From Olsenella uli (GTDB lineage Bacteria > Actinomycetota > Coriobacteriia > Coriobacteriales > Atopobiaceae), in contig NZ_JACJKN010000002.1 of NCBI RefSeq assembly GCF_016900775.1, forward strand, positions 186,001-250,000: DNA of 64,000 bases. The letters run 5' to 3'. The translations under genes and the position numbers were made by a program. Position 1 is the stretch's first letter; every line of letters starts with the position of its first letter. Of the stretch, positions 7,794 through 15,255 are shown piece by piece. The notes under the pieces were generated by a model. It made no database searches. It saw only the letters and a program-made list of their open reading frames with translations, and was not told where the DNA came from.

Positions 7794-8975
7794 ATGGCAC
7801 ACGACCTTCTCGACGCGCCCGACGACAGCTTCGATCTGGAGGTGACCCCGGCGCCGGAGCCCGTCAAGACCGAGGGTGCCCTCGCGCAGGTGCCCGCGCC
7901 GAGCCCCGAGGAGCTCCTGCGCCTGAGCGGCAACGCCAGCTCCTGGGTTGCCAAGGTGGCCGCCCTGCCGCCCCAGAGCCTGGAGTTCAAGCAGGAGGTC
8001 GACGCGATCTTCGAGGTGGGGTCCGACGCCTTCCGGGAGACGGCCAGCACCTCGAGCCGCTTTCTCGAGCAGTCCCTGGCAACGTCGAAGAGCGGGGGCG
8101 CCCAGGAGCAGGTCTCCAAGAGCCTCGTGGACCTGCGCAACGAGGTCGACGAGCTCGCCCCGGGGGAGGATACCTTCGCCGAGCGCCTGCTGGGGGCCCT
8201 GCCCTTCGCCAATCGCGTGAAGCGCTACTTCAAGCGCTACGAGTCCAACCAGCAGCAGCTCAACGCCATCCTGCTGTCGCTCGGCAAGGGGCAGGACCTG
8301 CTGCGCAAGGACAACGCCGCCCTCAACGTGGAGCGCCGCAGCCTCTGGGGCAACCTGGGCACCCTCAAGCGCGCCTACGAGCTGCTCACGAGCATCGACG
8401 GCGAGCTCGTGGCGCGCATCGACCGGGAGCGTGCGGCGGGAAACGCCGAGCTGGCGTCATCGCTCGAGAGAGACGCCCTGTTCGCGGTGCGCCAGCGTCG
8501 CCAGGACGTGCAGACGCAGGCTGCCGTGACCATCCAGGCCTACCTCTCGATGGGCATCATCCAGCAGAACAACGACCAGCTCGTGCGTGGCGTCGAGCGC
8601 GCCAAGACCACCACGGTGACCGCGCTGCGCACGGCCGTGATCGTGGCGCAGTCGCTCGAGAACCAGAAGCTCGTGCTCGACCAGATCGACGCGGTCAACA
8701 AGACCACGGACGCCATGATTGACCGCACGAGCAAGCTCCTGCAGGAGAACTCCCTGCGCACGCAGCAGCAGGCGGTCTCGAGCGGCGTCTCTCCCGAGAC
8801 CCTGCGACGTGCCTACGATGCGGTCTTCTCCACGCTCGACAGCATCGACAAGTTCCGCGAGCAGGCAAACGAGTCCTTCTCCAAGACCATTGACGTGCTG
8901 AACGACCAGCTCCAGCGCGCCCACGCCTATGCCGAGCGGATGAACCGCGACGGCGAGGGCGGCGCGACGGAATAG
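7794..8975 (+). CDS. telA: Toxic anion resistance protein, TelA/KlaA family
   Basis: A 393-residue, highly helical soluble protein. Family hallmarks include RVKRYFKRYESNQQQLNAIL, LLRKDNAALNVERRSLWGN, the Gln-rich FAVRQRRQDVQTQAAVTIQA and YLSMGIIQQNNDQLVRGVER; length fits TelA. Named for plasmid-borne tellurite resistance, chromosomal TelA proteins are more broadly linked to envelope stress. GGAGAGG precedes ATG 7794. It ends the four-gene operon and faces the convergent deoR gene only 19 bases away, so a shared bidirectional end is expected though no strong hairpin is seen in that gap. Confidence 0.9.
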   Translation: MAHDLLDAPDDSFDLEVTPAPEPVKTEGALAQVPAPSPEELLRLSGNASSWVAKVAALPPQSLEFKQEVDAIFEVGSDAFRETASTSSRFLEQSLATSKSGGAQEQVSKSLVDLRNEVDELAPGEDTFAERLLGALPFANRVKRYFKRYESNQQQLNAILLSLGKGQDLLRKDNAALNVERRSLWGNLGTLKRAYELLTSIDGELVARIDRERAAGNAELASSLERDALFAVRQRRQDVQTQAAVTIQAYLSMGIIQQNNDQLVRGVERAKTTTVTALRTAVIVAQSLENQKLVLDQIDAVNKTTDAMIDRTSKLLQENSLRTQQQAVSSGVSPETLRRAYDAVFSTLDSIDKFREQANESFSKTIDVLNDQLQRAHAYAERMNRDGEGGATE

Positions 8976-8994
8976 TCGGCGGCACGGCCCCGCG

Positions 8995-9741
8995 CTATGC
9001 GCAGACGAGCTCCACGCCGGCGCGCTCCAGATCGGAGCGCGCCTCGTTGCTCACGCGGGAGTCCGTAATCACGCAGACGTCCTTCTCGCCCAGCGCAAGC
9101 GGGACGGTCCCGCGGCGGCTGAACTTCTCGCTCTCCGTGAGCACCACCACGCGCTCGGCGTGCTCGGCCATGTCGCGCACGGCCTGGGCGCGCATCTGGT
9201 CGCTGTTGGTGAAGCCGGTTCGCGCCGAGAAGCCGTCCGTGCCGGCGAAAAGCTGGTCCACGTAGAATCCCTCGACGCATGCGCGCACCATGGGGCCCAC
9301 CATGACCTGCGAGTCCTTCTGGTAGATGCCGCCGATGAGCACGACCTTCACCGTGGGGTCGTCACGCACGGACGCCGCGATGAAGGCGCTGTTGGTGATG
9401 ACGGTGACCTCGCGGCCCTCTGCCGCGAGCTGCGCCACGAGCAGCGCGCAGCAGCTCCCGCTCTCCACCATGATCGTGTCGCCGTCGTGCACCAGCCTGG
9501 CGGCGCGTCGGGCGATGGCGCGCTTCTCCTCGTAGTGATAGGCGAGGCGCCCCTCCACGTTGTCCGTGCTGCGCAGCACCGCGTAGCCGTGCTCGCGGCG
9601 GATGAGGTGGCGCCGCTCGAGCTCCGTGAGGTCCTTGCGCATGGTGACCTGCGAGACGCCGAGCTCCTCGGCGAGCGCCGAGACCTCCACGCGCGTGCGC
9701 TCGGTGAGGATCTCGAGGATTCGGTTGGTTCGTGAGGGCAT
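8995..9741 (-). CDS. DeoR-family sugar-phosphate-responsive transcriptional regulator
   Basis: A 248-residue regulator. The N-terminal winged helix (residues ~4-56; RILEILTERTRVEVSALAEE, VSQVTMRKDLTELERR) is followed by a DeoR sensor domain with AARLVHDGDTIMVESGS, TVITNSAFIAA, VVLIGGIY and FAGTDGF, the phosphosugar-binding type. The ATG whose complement is at 9739-9741 has GGGAGAA upstream. It is separated from the glycyl-radical activase by a long palindrome. A shared CGAACGAA word upstream of this gene and in the activase/glycyl-radical-enzyme gap suggests it represses itself and that module. Confidence 0.9.
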   Translation of the reverse strand: MPSRTNRILEILTERTRVEVSALAEELGVSQVTMRKDLTELERRHLIRREHGYAVLRSTDNVEGRLAYHYEEKRAIARRAARLVHDGDTIMVESGSCCALLVAQLAAEGREVTVITNSAFIAASVRDDPTVKVVLIGGIYQKDSQVMVGPMVRACVEGFYVDQLFAGTDGFSARTGFTNSDQMRAQAVRDMAEHAERVVVLTESEKFSRRGTVPLALGEKDVCVITDSRVSNEARSDLERAGVELVCA

Positions 9742-9762
9742 GATGTTCTCCCGAATGTGGAA

Positions 9763-9800
9763 ATGAAAGTTTCATGTCGCAATTTGCTTCCGAACGAAGA
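9763..9800 (-). promoter_or_regulatory. Candidate DeoR operator upstream of the regulator gene
   Basis: ATGAAA-g-TTTCAT (9763-9775) is a 6-bp inverted repeat about 20 bases upstream of the start. CGAACGAAGA (9791-9800) matches CGAACGAAAG at 10901-10910 in the target intergenic region. This suggests autoregulation through a shared site. Confidence 0.45.
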
Positions 9801-9848
9801 TTATAGCGGCTCCGCGCACGAGCCCTGGCCAGACGGTAAAAGAGACTG

Positions 9849-9906
9849 GGCCGCATAACCCGACAAAAACGAGGAAAAACTCGATAATTTGTCGGGTTAT
9901 GCGGCC
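9849..9906. repeat. Perfect 19-bp-arm palindrome (GCATAACCCGACAAA type)
   Basis: Arms 9849-9867 (GGCCGCATAACCCGACAAA) and 9888-9906 are perfect complements. The inner loop itself contains CGAG/CTCG around an A-run. It lies between the activase stop and the deoR start (both minus strand), where it could terminate or attenuate. The arm sequence recurs, diverged, at 31029-31086. Confidence 0.75.
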
Positions 9907-9942
9907 TGTGCCTTGGAGCTAGGGGATAGGAGGGTGAATCCC

Positions 9943-10851
9943 CTAGAAGAACGCATCGATTCCGGCGTCCACGTAGGCCTGGCGGAACTCCTCGAGGTCC
10001 TCGGGGTGCAGCGTGACCTTCCCGTGGAGGCGGTAGTCGCGTCCGAGCAGGTCGTACTTGCTCTCGCCGAAGTTATGGAAGGGGAGGAGCTGCACGCGTG
10101 AGGCACCCATCTCGTGCAGGCGCTCGGCAAAGCGGCGGGCGTCCTCGGTGGAGTCGTTGAAGCCGGGGATGACGGGCGTGCGCACGAGCACGTCCAGGCC
10201 GCGCTCGATCGCGCGCCTCGTGTTGGTGAGGATGAGGTCGTTCTCCACCCCCGTGCCCTCGCGGTGCGCCGTGGCGTCCCAGTGCTTCATGTCGATGTAG
10301 GCGTGGTCGAGAAGCGCCGTCACGCGGTCGAAGACCTCGGGGGCAACGTGGGCCGTGGTCTCCACGTTGGTGTCCACGCCCGCCTCGCGCAGGCGCGTGA
10401 GGAGCTCCACGCAGAAGTCCGGCCAGGTGAGGGGCTCGCCTCCCGAGAGCGTGACGCCGCCCCCGCTCTGGAGGTAGAAGGGCTCGTCCTGCATGCACTC
10501 CTCGAAGACGTCCTCGACCGTGCGCGTGCGGCCGGCCACCGTGAGCGCGCGTCCCGGGCAGCCGGCGACGGCGGCCTCCGCCTCGGGCGAGTCCGCGCTC
10601 ACCGCCCGCACGTCCACGTGGCGCTTCTCCTCCGGGCCCGCGGCCGGCGCCCCCGGGCACGCCGCGAGGCACGCCCGGCACCCCACGCAGTTCTTCTCGT
10701 TCCACTCGAGCTGCGGGGCGCGCGCCTGGCTCTCGGGGTTGGAGCACCAGTAGCAGCGCAGCGGGCAGCCCTTGAGGAAGACCACGGTTCGGATGCCCGG
10801 CCCGTCGTCGAGGCTGAACTTCTGGATGTTGAAGACGGTTGCTGTCTGCAT
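9943..10851 (-). CDS. Glycyl-radical enzyme activating enzyme (radical SAM)
   Basis: A 302-residue PflA-like activase. The radical SAM motif CPLRCYWC (Cys29, 33, 36) binds the catalytic 4Fe-4S cluster. CVGCRACLAACPG (~residue 56) supplies Cys ligands for an auxiliary ferredoxin-like cluster; only one complete four-Cys motif is obvious, with a further Cys in VAGCPGRAL. GGGVTLSGGEPL is the conserved SAM-binding loop. The ATG has TTAGGGAGGGG upstream. It is divergent from the glycyl-radical enzyme at 11001, its evident substrate: it generates the radical on that enzyme's C-terminal glycine using S-adenosylmethionine. Confidence 0.92.
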   Translation of the reverse strand: MQTATVFNIQKFSLDDGPGIRTVVFLKGCPLRCYWCSNPESQARAPQLEWNEKNCVGCRACLAACPGAPAAGPEEKRHVDVRAVSADSPEAEAAVAGCPGRALTVAGRTRTVEDVFEECMQDEPFYLQSGGGVTLSGGEPLTWPDFCVELLTRLREAGVDTNVETTAHVAPEVFDRVTALLDHAYIDMKHWDATAHREGTGVENDLILTNTRRAIERGLDVLVRTPVIPGFNDSTEDARRFAERLHEMGASRVQLLPFHNFGESKYDLLGRDYRLHGKVTLHPEDLEEFRQAYVDAGIDAFF

Positions 10852-10900
10852 GGCCCCTCCCTAAGACTCTCCTCCTGTCCAGTTCATTCTAGAATACTTA

Positions 10901-10957
10901 CGAACGAAAGTAAATTCAATTGCGAACGTTGACACCGCTCAGAACCACTGCTATAAG
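10901..10957 (+). promoter_or_regulatory. Promoter of the glycyl-radical enzyme with DeoR-like site
   Basis: TTGACA (10929-10934), 17-base spacer, TATAAG (10952-10957) form a near-consensus promoter 43 bases before ATG 11001. CGAACGAAAG (10901-10910) and CGAACGT (10923-10929) sit over and upstream of the -35, matching the word upstream of deoR. Repression by the nearby DeoR protein is the natural reading. Confidence 0.7.
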
Positions 10958-11000
10958 TATGCTGTAGCCAGAAGGCGCCCCAGGAGAAGGGAAGTCCCAG

Positions 11001-13421
11001 ATGTCCCAGGCAAACGAGAGTCACTTCGGCGAGCTCACGCCGCGCATGAAGGCGTTCCGCGAGGAGATGCTCGACGAGAAGCCCTATATCGACGCCGAGC
11101 GCGCCGTGCTGGCGACGGAGGCCTACCGCGAGCACCAGAACCAGCCCAACGTGATGAAGCGCGCCCTCATGCTCGAGAAGATCCTCGACAACATGACGAT
11201 CTACATCGAGGACAAGACGCTCATCGCGGGCAACCAGGCCACCAAGAACAGGAACGCCCCGATCTTCCCCGAGTACACGATGGAGTTCGTGATCGACGAG
11301 CTCGACACCTTCGAGAAGCGCGACGGCGACGTCTTCTACATCACGGAGGAGACCAAGCAGCAGCTCCGCGACCTCGCGCCCTTCTGGGACAACAACAACC
11401 TGCGCGCCCGCGGCGAGGCCCTTTTGCCCGAGGAGGTCCAGGTCTACATGGAGACCGGCGTCTTCGGCATGGAGGGCAAGCTCAACGCCGGTGACGCCCA
11501 CCTGGCCGTGAACTACGCCCGCGTGCTCTCGGACGGCCTCAAGGGCTACGAGGAGCGCGTCCGCGCGCTCAAGGCCGCGCTCGACCTCACCGACCCGGAG
11601 TCCATCGACAAGTACGTCTTCTACAAGGCCGTCCTCGTGGTGATCGCCGCGGTGCGCCGCTTCGCCGGGCGCTACGCCGCCCTCGCCCGCGAGATGGCGG
11701 CCGCCGAGAAGGACGAGGCGCGCGCCGCCGAGCTGCGCCAGATCGCCGAGACCTGCGAGCGCGTGCCCTACGAGCCCGCCCGCTCCTTCCGCGAGGCCGT
11801 GCAGTCCGTCTGGTTCATCCAGCTCATCCTGCAGATCGAGTCCAACGGCCACAGCCTCTCCTACGGCCGCTTCGACCAGTACATGTTCCCGTACTACGAG
11901 GCCGACATCGCCTCCGGCGCCATCACGCGCGACGAGGCGCTCGAGCTCCTCACGTGCCTGTGGATCAAGACGCTCTCCGTCAACAAGGTACGCAGCCAGG
12001 CGCACACCTTCTCGAGCGCCGGCAGCCCCATGTATCAGAACGTGACCATCGGCGGTCAGACCACGGACAAGAAGGACGCCGTCAACGACCTCTCCTTCCT
12101 CGTGCTGCAGTCCGTGGCGCAGACCCGCCTCACCCAGCCCAACCTCACGGTGCGCTACCACGCGGGGCTCAACAAGAAGTTCTACGACGAGTGCGTCGAG
12201 GTCATGAAGCTCGGCTTTGGCATGCCCGCCCTCAACAACGACGAGGTCATCATCCCGTCCTTCATCAACTGGGGCGTGGCCGAGGAGGACGCCTACAACT
12301 ACTCCGCCATCGGCTGCGTGGAGACGGCCGTCCCGGGCAAGTGGGGCTATCGCTGCACGGGCATGAGCTACGTGAACTTCCCGCGCATGCTGCTCGTGGC
12401 CATGAACAACGGCGTGGACGTCACCTCCGGCAAGCGCTTTGCCCACGGCTACGGCTACTTCCGTGACATGAAGAGCTACGACGAGCTCATGGAGGCCTGG
12501 GACAAGACCGTGCGCGAGGTCACCCGCGCGAGCGTCATCGTGGAGAACGCCATCGACAAGGCGTCCGAGCGCGACGTGCCCGACATCCTCTGCTCCGCGC
12601 TCACGGACGACTGCATCGGCCGCGGCAAGACCATCAAGGAGGGCGGTGCGGTCTACGACTTCATCTCCGGCCTGCAGGTGGGCATCGCCAACATGGCCGA
12701 CTCCCTCGCGGCCATCAAGAAGCTCGTCTTTGACGAGGGCCGCATCACGCCGGCCGAGCTCGCCGACGCGCTGGAGAGCGACTTCGCAGGCGAGCAGGGC
12801 GAGAAGATCCGCCAGATGCTCGTGAACGACGCCCCCAAGTACGGCAACGACGACGACTCCGTGGACCAGCTCGTCGTGGACGCCTACGACTCCTACATCG
12901 ACGAGATCAAGAAGTACCCCAACACGCGCCACGGGCGCGGCCCCATCGGCGGCATCCGCTACGCCGGCACCTCCTCGATCAGCGCCAACGTCGGCCAGGG
13001 CATGGGCACCATGGCCACGCCCGACGGCCGCCACGCCCACGAGCCGCTCGCCGAGGGCTGCAGCCCCGCGCACAACGCGGACACCCACGGCCCCACCGCC
13101 GTCTTCAAGTCCGTCTCCAAGCTCCCCACGGAGAAGATCACCGGCGGCGTGCTGCTCAACCAGAAGGTCACGCCCGCGACGCTGGCCACCGAGCGCAACA
13201 AGCAGAAGCTCGAGATGCTCATCTCCGCCTTCTTCGACCGCCTGCACGGCTACCACGTGCAGTACAACGTCGTCGACCGCGCCACCCTCATCGACGCGCA
13301 GGAGCACCCCGAGCGCCACAAGGACCTCATCGTCCGCGTGGCCGGCTACTCCGCCTTCTTCAACGTGCTCTCCCGCGCTACCCAGGACGACATCATCGCC
13401 CGCACCGAGCAGACCCTGTAA
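11001..13421 (+). CDS. Glycyl-radical enzyme, PflD/YbiW (formate-acetyltransferase/glycerol-dehydratase) family
   Basis: An 806-residue enzyme, family-typical length. The catalytic cysteine lies in SAIGCVETA (Cys ~439) and the radical glycine in RVAGYSAFF (Gly ~782, 25 residues from the end). GCVET rather than the paired cysteines of pyruvate formate-lyase rules out PflB. Its company, a dedicated activase and an FSA/TalC-type aldolase, mirrors the E. coli pflD-pflC-talC and ybiW-ybiY loci. Such enzymes have been proposed to open 1,5-anhydroglucitol-6-phosphate to a deoxyketose phosphate for the aldolase; I recall this from recent literature and cannot confirm it here. The C-terminal coding region is followed by a TGACAAA palindrome. 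Confidence 0.9.
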   Translation: MSQANESHFGELTPRMKAFREEMLDEKPYIDAERAVLATEAYREHQNQPNVMKRALMLEKILDNMTIYIEDKTLIAGNQATKNRNAPIFPEYTMEFVIDELDTFEKRDGDVFYITEETKQQLRDLAPFWDNNNLRARGEALLPEEVQVYMETGVFGMEGKLNAGDAHLAVNYARVLSDGLKGYEERVRALKAALDLTDPESIDKYVFYKAVLVVIAAVRRFAGRYAALAREMAAAEKDEARAAELRQIAETCERVPYEPARSFREAVQSVWFIQLILQIESNGHSLSYGRFDQYMFPYYEADIASGAITRDEALELLTCLWIKTLSVNKVRSQAHTFSSAGSPMYQNVTIGGQTTDKKDAVNDLSFLVLQSVAQTRLTQPNLTVRYHAGLNKKFYDECVEVMKLGFGMPALNNDEVIIPSFINWGVAEEDAYNYSAIGCVETAVPGKWGYRCTGMSYVNFPRMLLVAMNNGVDVTSGKRFAHGYGYFRDMKSYDELMEAWDKTVREVTRASVIVENAIDKASERDVPDILCSALTDDCIGRGKTIKEGGAVYDFISGLQVGIANMADSLAAIKKLVFDEGRITPAELADALESDFAGEQGEKIRQMLVNDAPKYGNDDDSVDQLVVDAYDSYIDEIKKYPNTRHGRGPIGGIRYAGTSSISANVGQGMGTMATPDGRHAHEPLAEGCSPAHNADTHGPTAVFKSVSKLPTEKITGGVLLNQKVTPATLATERNKQKLEMLISAFFDRLHGYHVQYNVVDRATLIDAQEHPERHKDLIVRVAGYSAFFNVLSRATQDDIIARTEQTL

Positions 13422-13423
13422 CA

Positions 13424-13450
13424 TGACAAAGGTGACAGGGCAGTTTGTCA
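13424..13450. repeat. TGACAAA palindrome, CCCTGTCACC family copy 1
   Basis: TGACAAA (13424-13430) and TTTGTCA (13444-13450). The 17 bases 13424-13440 are the exact reverse complement of 28214-28230 inside sufD, and are one mismatch from 17884-17900. It lies just after the glycyl-radical enzyme stop. Confidence 0.6.
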
Positions 13451-13478
13451 CGAAGCCCTCGCCAGAAAGGAATGCCTC

Positions 13479-14156
13479 ATGAAGCTCATCATCGACGACG
13501 CCGACGTCAACGCCATCAAGCACCTGGTCGAGTACTATCCCGTCGACGGCGTGACCACTAACCCGTCGATCCTCGCCGCCTCCGGGCGCGCGCCCTTCGA
13601 GGTCCTGCACGAGATCCGCGACATCATCGGGCCCGAGATGGAGCTCCACGCGCAGGTCGTGGCCCGCGACGCCGAGGGCATGGTCGCCGACGGCAAGCGC
13701 ATCGTGGCCGAGCTCGGCGCCAACACCTTCCCCAAGGTCCCGAGCGTCCCCGAGGGCTTCAAGGCCATCCGCATGCTCGCCGCCGAGGGCATCCGCACCA
13801 CCGCCACGGCCATCTACACCCCGATGCAGGCCTTCCTCGCCGCCAAGGCCGGCGCCTCCTACGCCGCGCCCTACATCAATCGCATCGACAACATGGGCTA
13901 TGACGGCGTGGGCGTGGCCATGGAGATCCACGACATCTTCCGCGCCAACGACCTCCCCTGCGAGGTGCTCGCCGCGAGCTTCAAGAACTCCCAGCAGATT
14001 CTCGAGCTCGCCCGCTACGGCGTGGGCGCCGTGACGGCCGCTTCCTCCGTGATCGAGGGCCTGGTCAAGAACGCCGCGATCGACGCCGCGGTGGACGCCT
14101 TCACCGCCGACTTCGAGGGTCTCGTTGGCGCCGGCAAGACGATGGCCGACCTGTAG
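13479..14156 (+). CDS. Fructose-6-phosphate aldolase/transaldolase-like protein (FSA/TalC family)
   Basis: A 225-residue short transaldolase. VDGVTTNPSILAASG (residues 22-36) is the conserved phosphate-side motif. The Schiff-base lysine is Lys86 in TFPKVPSVPEG, and TTATAIYTPMQAFLAAKAGA follows as in FSA. Length matches E. coli FsaA/FsaB (220) rather than full transaldolases. ATG 13479 has AGAAAGG upstream. Only 57 bases separate it from the glycyl-radical enzyme, with a small palindrome between, so it is probably co-transcribed and consumes that enzyme's product. Class I aldol cleavage to glyceraldehyde 3-phosphate plus a three-carbon ketone is expected. Confidence 0.88.
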   Translation: MKLIIDDADVNAIKHLVEYYPVDGVTTNPSILAASGRAPFEVLHEIRDIIGPEMELHAQVVARDAEGMVADGKRIVAELGANTFPKVPSVPEGFKAIRMLAAEGIRTTATAIYTPMQAFLAAKAGASYAAPYINRIDNMGYDGVGVAMEIHDIFRANDLPCEVLAASFKNSQQILELARYGVGAVTAASSVIEGLVKNAAIDAAVDAFTADFEGLVGAGKTMADL

Positions 14157-14161
14157 GGGCG

Positions 14162-14312
14162 GGCGAGAAGAACCTCGGCCCCGGGCCTCCACGCGCAACC
14201 GGGGATTTCCAACATCCGCGTTAGCGCGTGACAGAAGTTGAACTACCGAACGCGTAGCTCGGGAAACGCAGCCGCCTGGCCGCAAAATCCCAAGCTACGC
14301 GTTCTTCTCGCC
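14162..14312. repeat. Intergenic inverted repeat flanked by two exact 12-mers
   Basis: The arms GAACGCGTAGCTCGGGA (14248-14264) and 14288-14304 are 17 bases with one mismatch and a 23-base loop. The right arm runs directly into GTTCTTCTCGCC (14301-14312), and a forward copy is at 14162-14173. The 294-base gap (14157-14450) shows no gene. The hairpin may end transcription of the aldolase. Confidence 0.6.
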
Positions 14313-14450
14313 ATGCGCAATCCGAGATCTCTGCAAAGGGTCCTGCCCGGCCGCCCTGGCCCGCGACGTAAGCGTTGCGCAAGGGATGCCGGCCAAGCCA
14401 ACATTTCCCCTTGCGTCAGGCTAACGTTGTCCTGAGAGCAGAGGGGGTAT

Positions 14451-15071
14451 ATGGAAGCGCACGAGGACGATACGTACGCGAGGCTCAAGGCGGCGATGGA
14501 GGAGGCGGAGGCGAGCGAGTCCCCCGTGGAGTCCGCCCGTGACCGCCGGCGCCGCTATCTGGCGATTGCCTTGATTGTGATTGTTCCCCTGGCCGTGGTC
14601 AGCTACGTCGTGTGGGGGCTCATCGGCCTTTTTACCTTGGGCAAGACGGACGAGGGGCCGATTGCGGTGGTGTATCGGCTCGTGGGCGTTCCAGGCTGGC
14701 TTGCCATCTTCTCCTTTGGCGTCGTGGCGGTGGCGCGGCAGCTGCGCGACGACTTCAAGGGCGTGGGCGAGCGCATCTTCGGGGCGGTCATCATCGCGCT
14801 CATGGTGTGTACCTGCTACGTCTTCGTGGGGCAGCCGCTGCTGGACATTCCGTACCTCTTCGATCCCGTGCGCGTCGAGCTGCACGATGTCGAGACGAGG
14901 GACGTGAGCGGCGAGAGCGGCGCGACGTACTACCTCCGTGGCGTCGACGAGGCCGGCAAGGAGTGGGAGTTCCGGATCAACAGCGATACGTTCCTCAGCT
15001 GGGACCGCGACCGCACCACCGCCACCGTGACCGGCCTCCCCAACACCCAGGTGACGCTCGCCATCGAGTGA
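14451..15071 (+). CDS. Three-span membrane protein of unknown function
   Basis: A 206-residue protein, ATG 14451 with GAGGGGG upstream. A charged N-terminal 40 residues precedes three hydrophobic spans (YLAIALIVIVPLAVVSYVVW; PGWLAIFSFGVVAVA; FGAVIIALMVCTCYVFVG), then a 75-residue polar tail beginning PVRVELHDVETRDVSG and rich in Thr/Asp. I recognise no family. Flanked on both sides by palindromes, it appears to be a monocistronic gene. Confidence 0.7.
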   Translation: MEAHEDDTYARLKAAMEEAEASESPVESARDRRRRYLAIALIVIVPLAVVSYVVWGLIGLFTLGKTDEGPIAVVYRLVGVPGWLAIFSFGVVAVARQLRDDFKGVGERIFGAVIIALMVCTCYVFVGQPLLDIPYLFDPVRVELHDVETRDVSGESGATYYLRGVDEAGKEWEFRINSDTFLSWDRDRTTATVTGLPNTQVTLAIE

Positions 15072-15161
15072 CCCTCCCCGCGCCCTCCAGAAGGTGGAGG
15101 CCCTGAGCGACGGCCATCAGGAGTTCCTCACGTGTCGTCGCATCCAACCGCTCACGCAAGA

Positions 15162-15233
15162 GGCCGCCCCTCCGACCTGCTAAGCAGAATCTTCCGCGAA
15201 GCGCAGTTCTGCGTGCAGGTCGGAGGGGCGGCC
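15162..15233. terminator. Perfect 19-bp stem between convergent genes
   Basis: GGCCGCCCCTCCGACCTGC (15162-15180) pairs perfectly with 15215-15233. An inner GCAGAA/TTCTGC pair (15184-15189, 15207-15212) lies in the loop. It sits between the convergent membrane-protein and aminopeptidase genes, fitting a bidirectional terminator; it lacks T-runs and may be another member of the palindrome class. Confidence 0.6.
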
Positions 15234-15255
15234 GTCGTGGCTGCGAGTCAGTCCG

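Noticed and set aside
10884-14285. 1133-codon minus-strand open frame opposite the glycyl-radical enzyme and aldolase
   Set aside because: Val/His/Arg/Gly-rich translation typical of the antisense of a G+C-rich gene; no family motif. The plus-strand genes have clear active sites.
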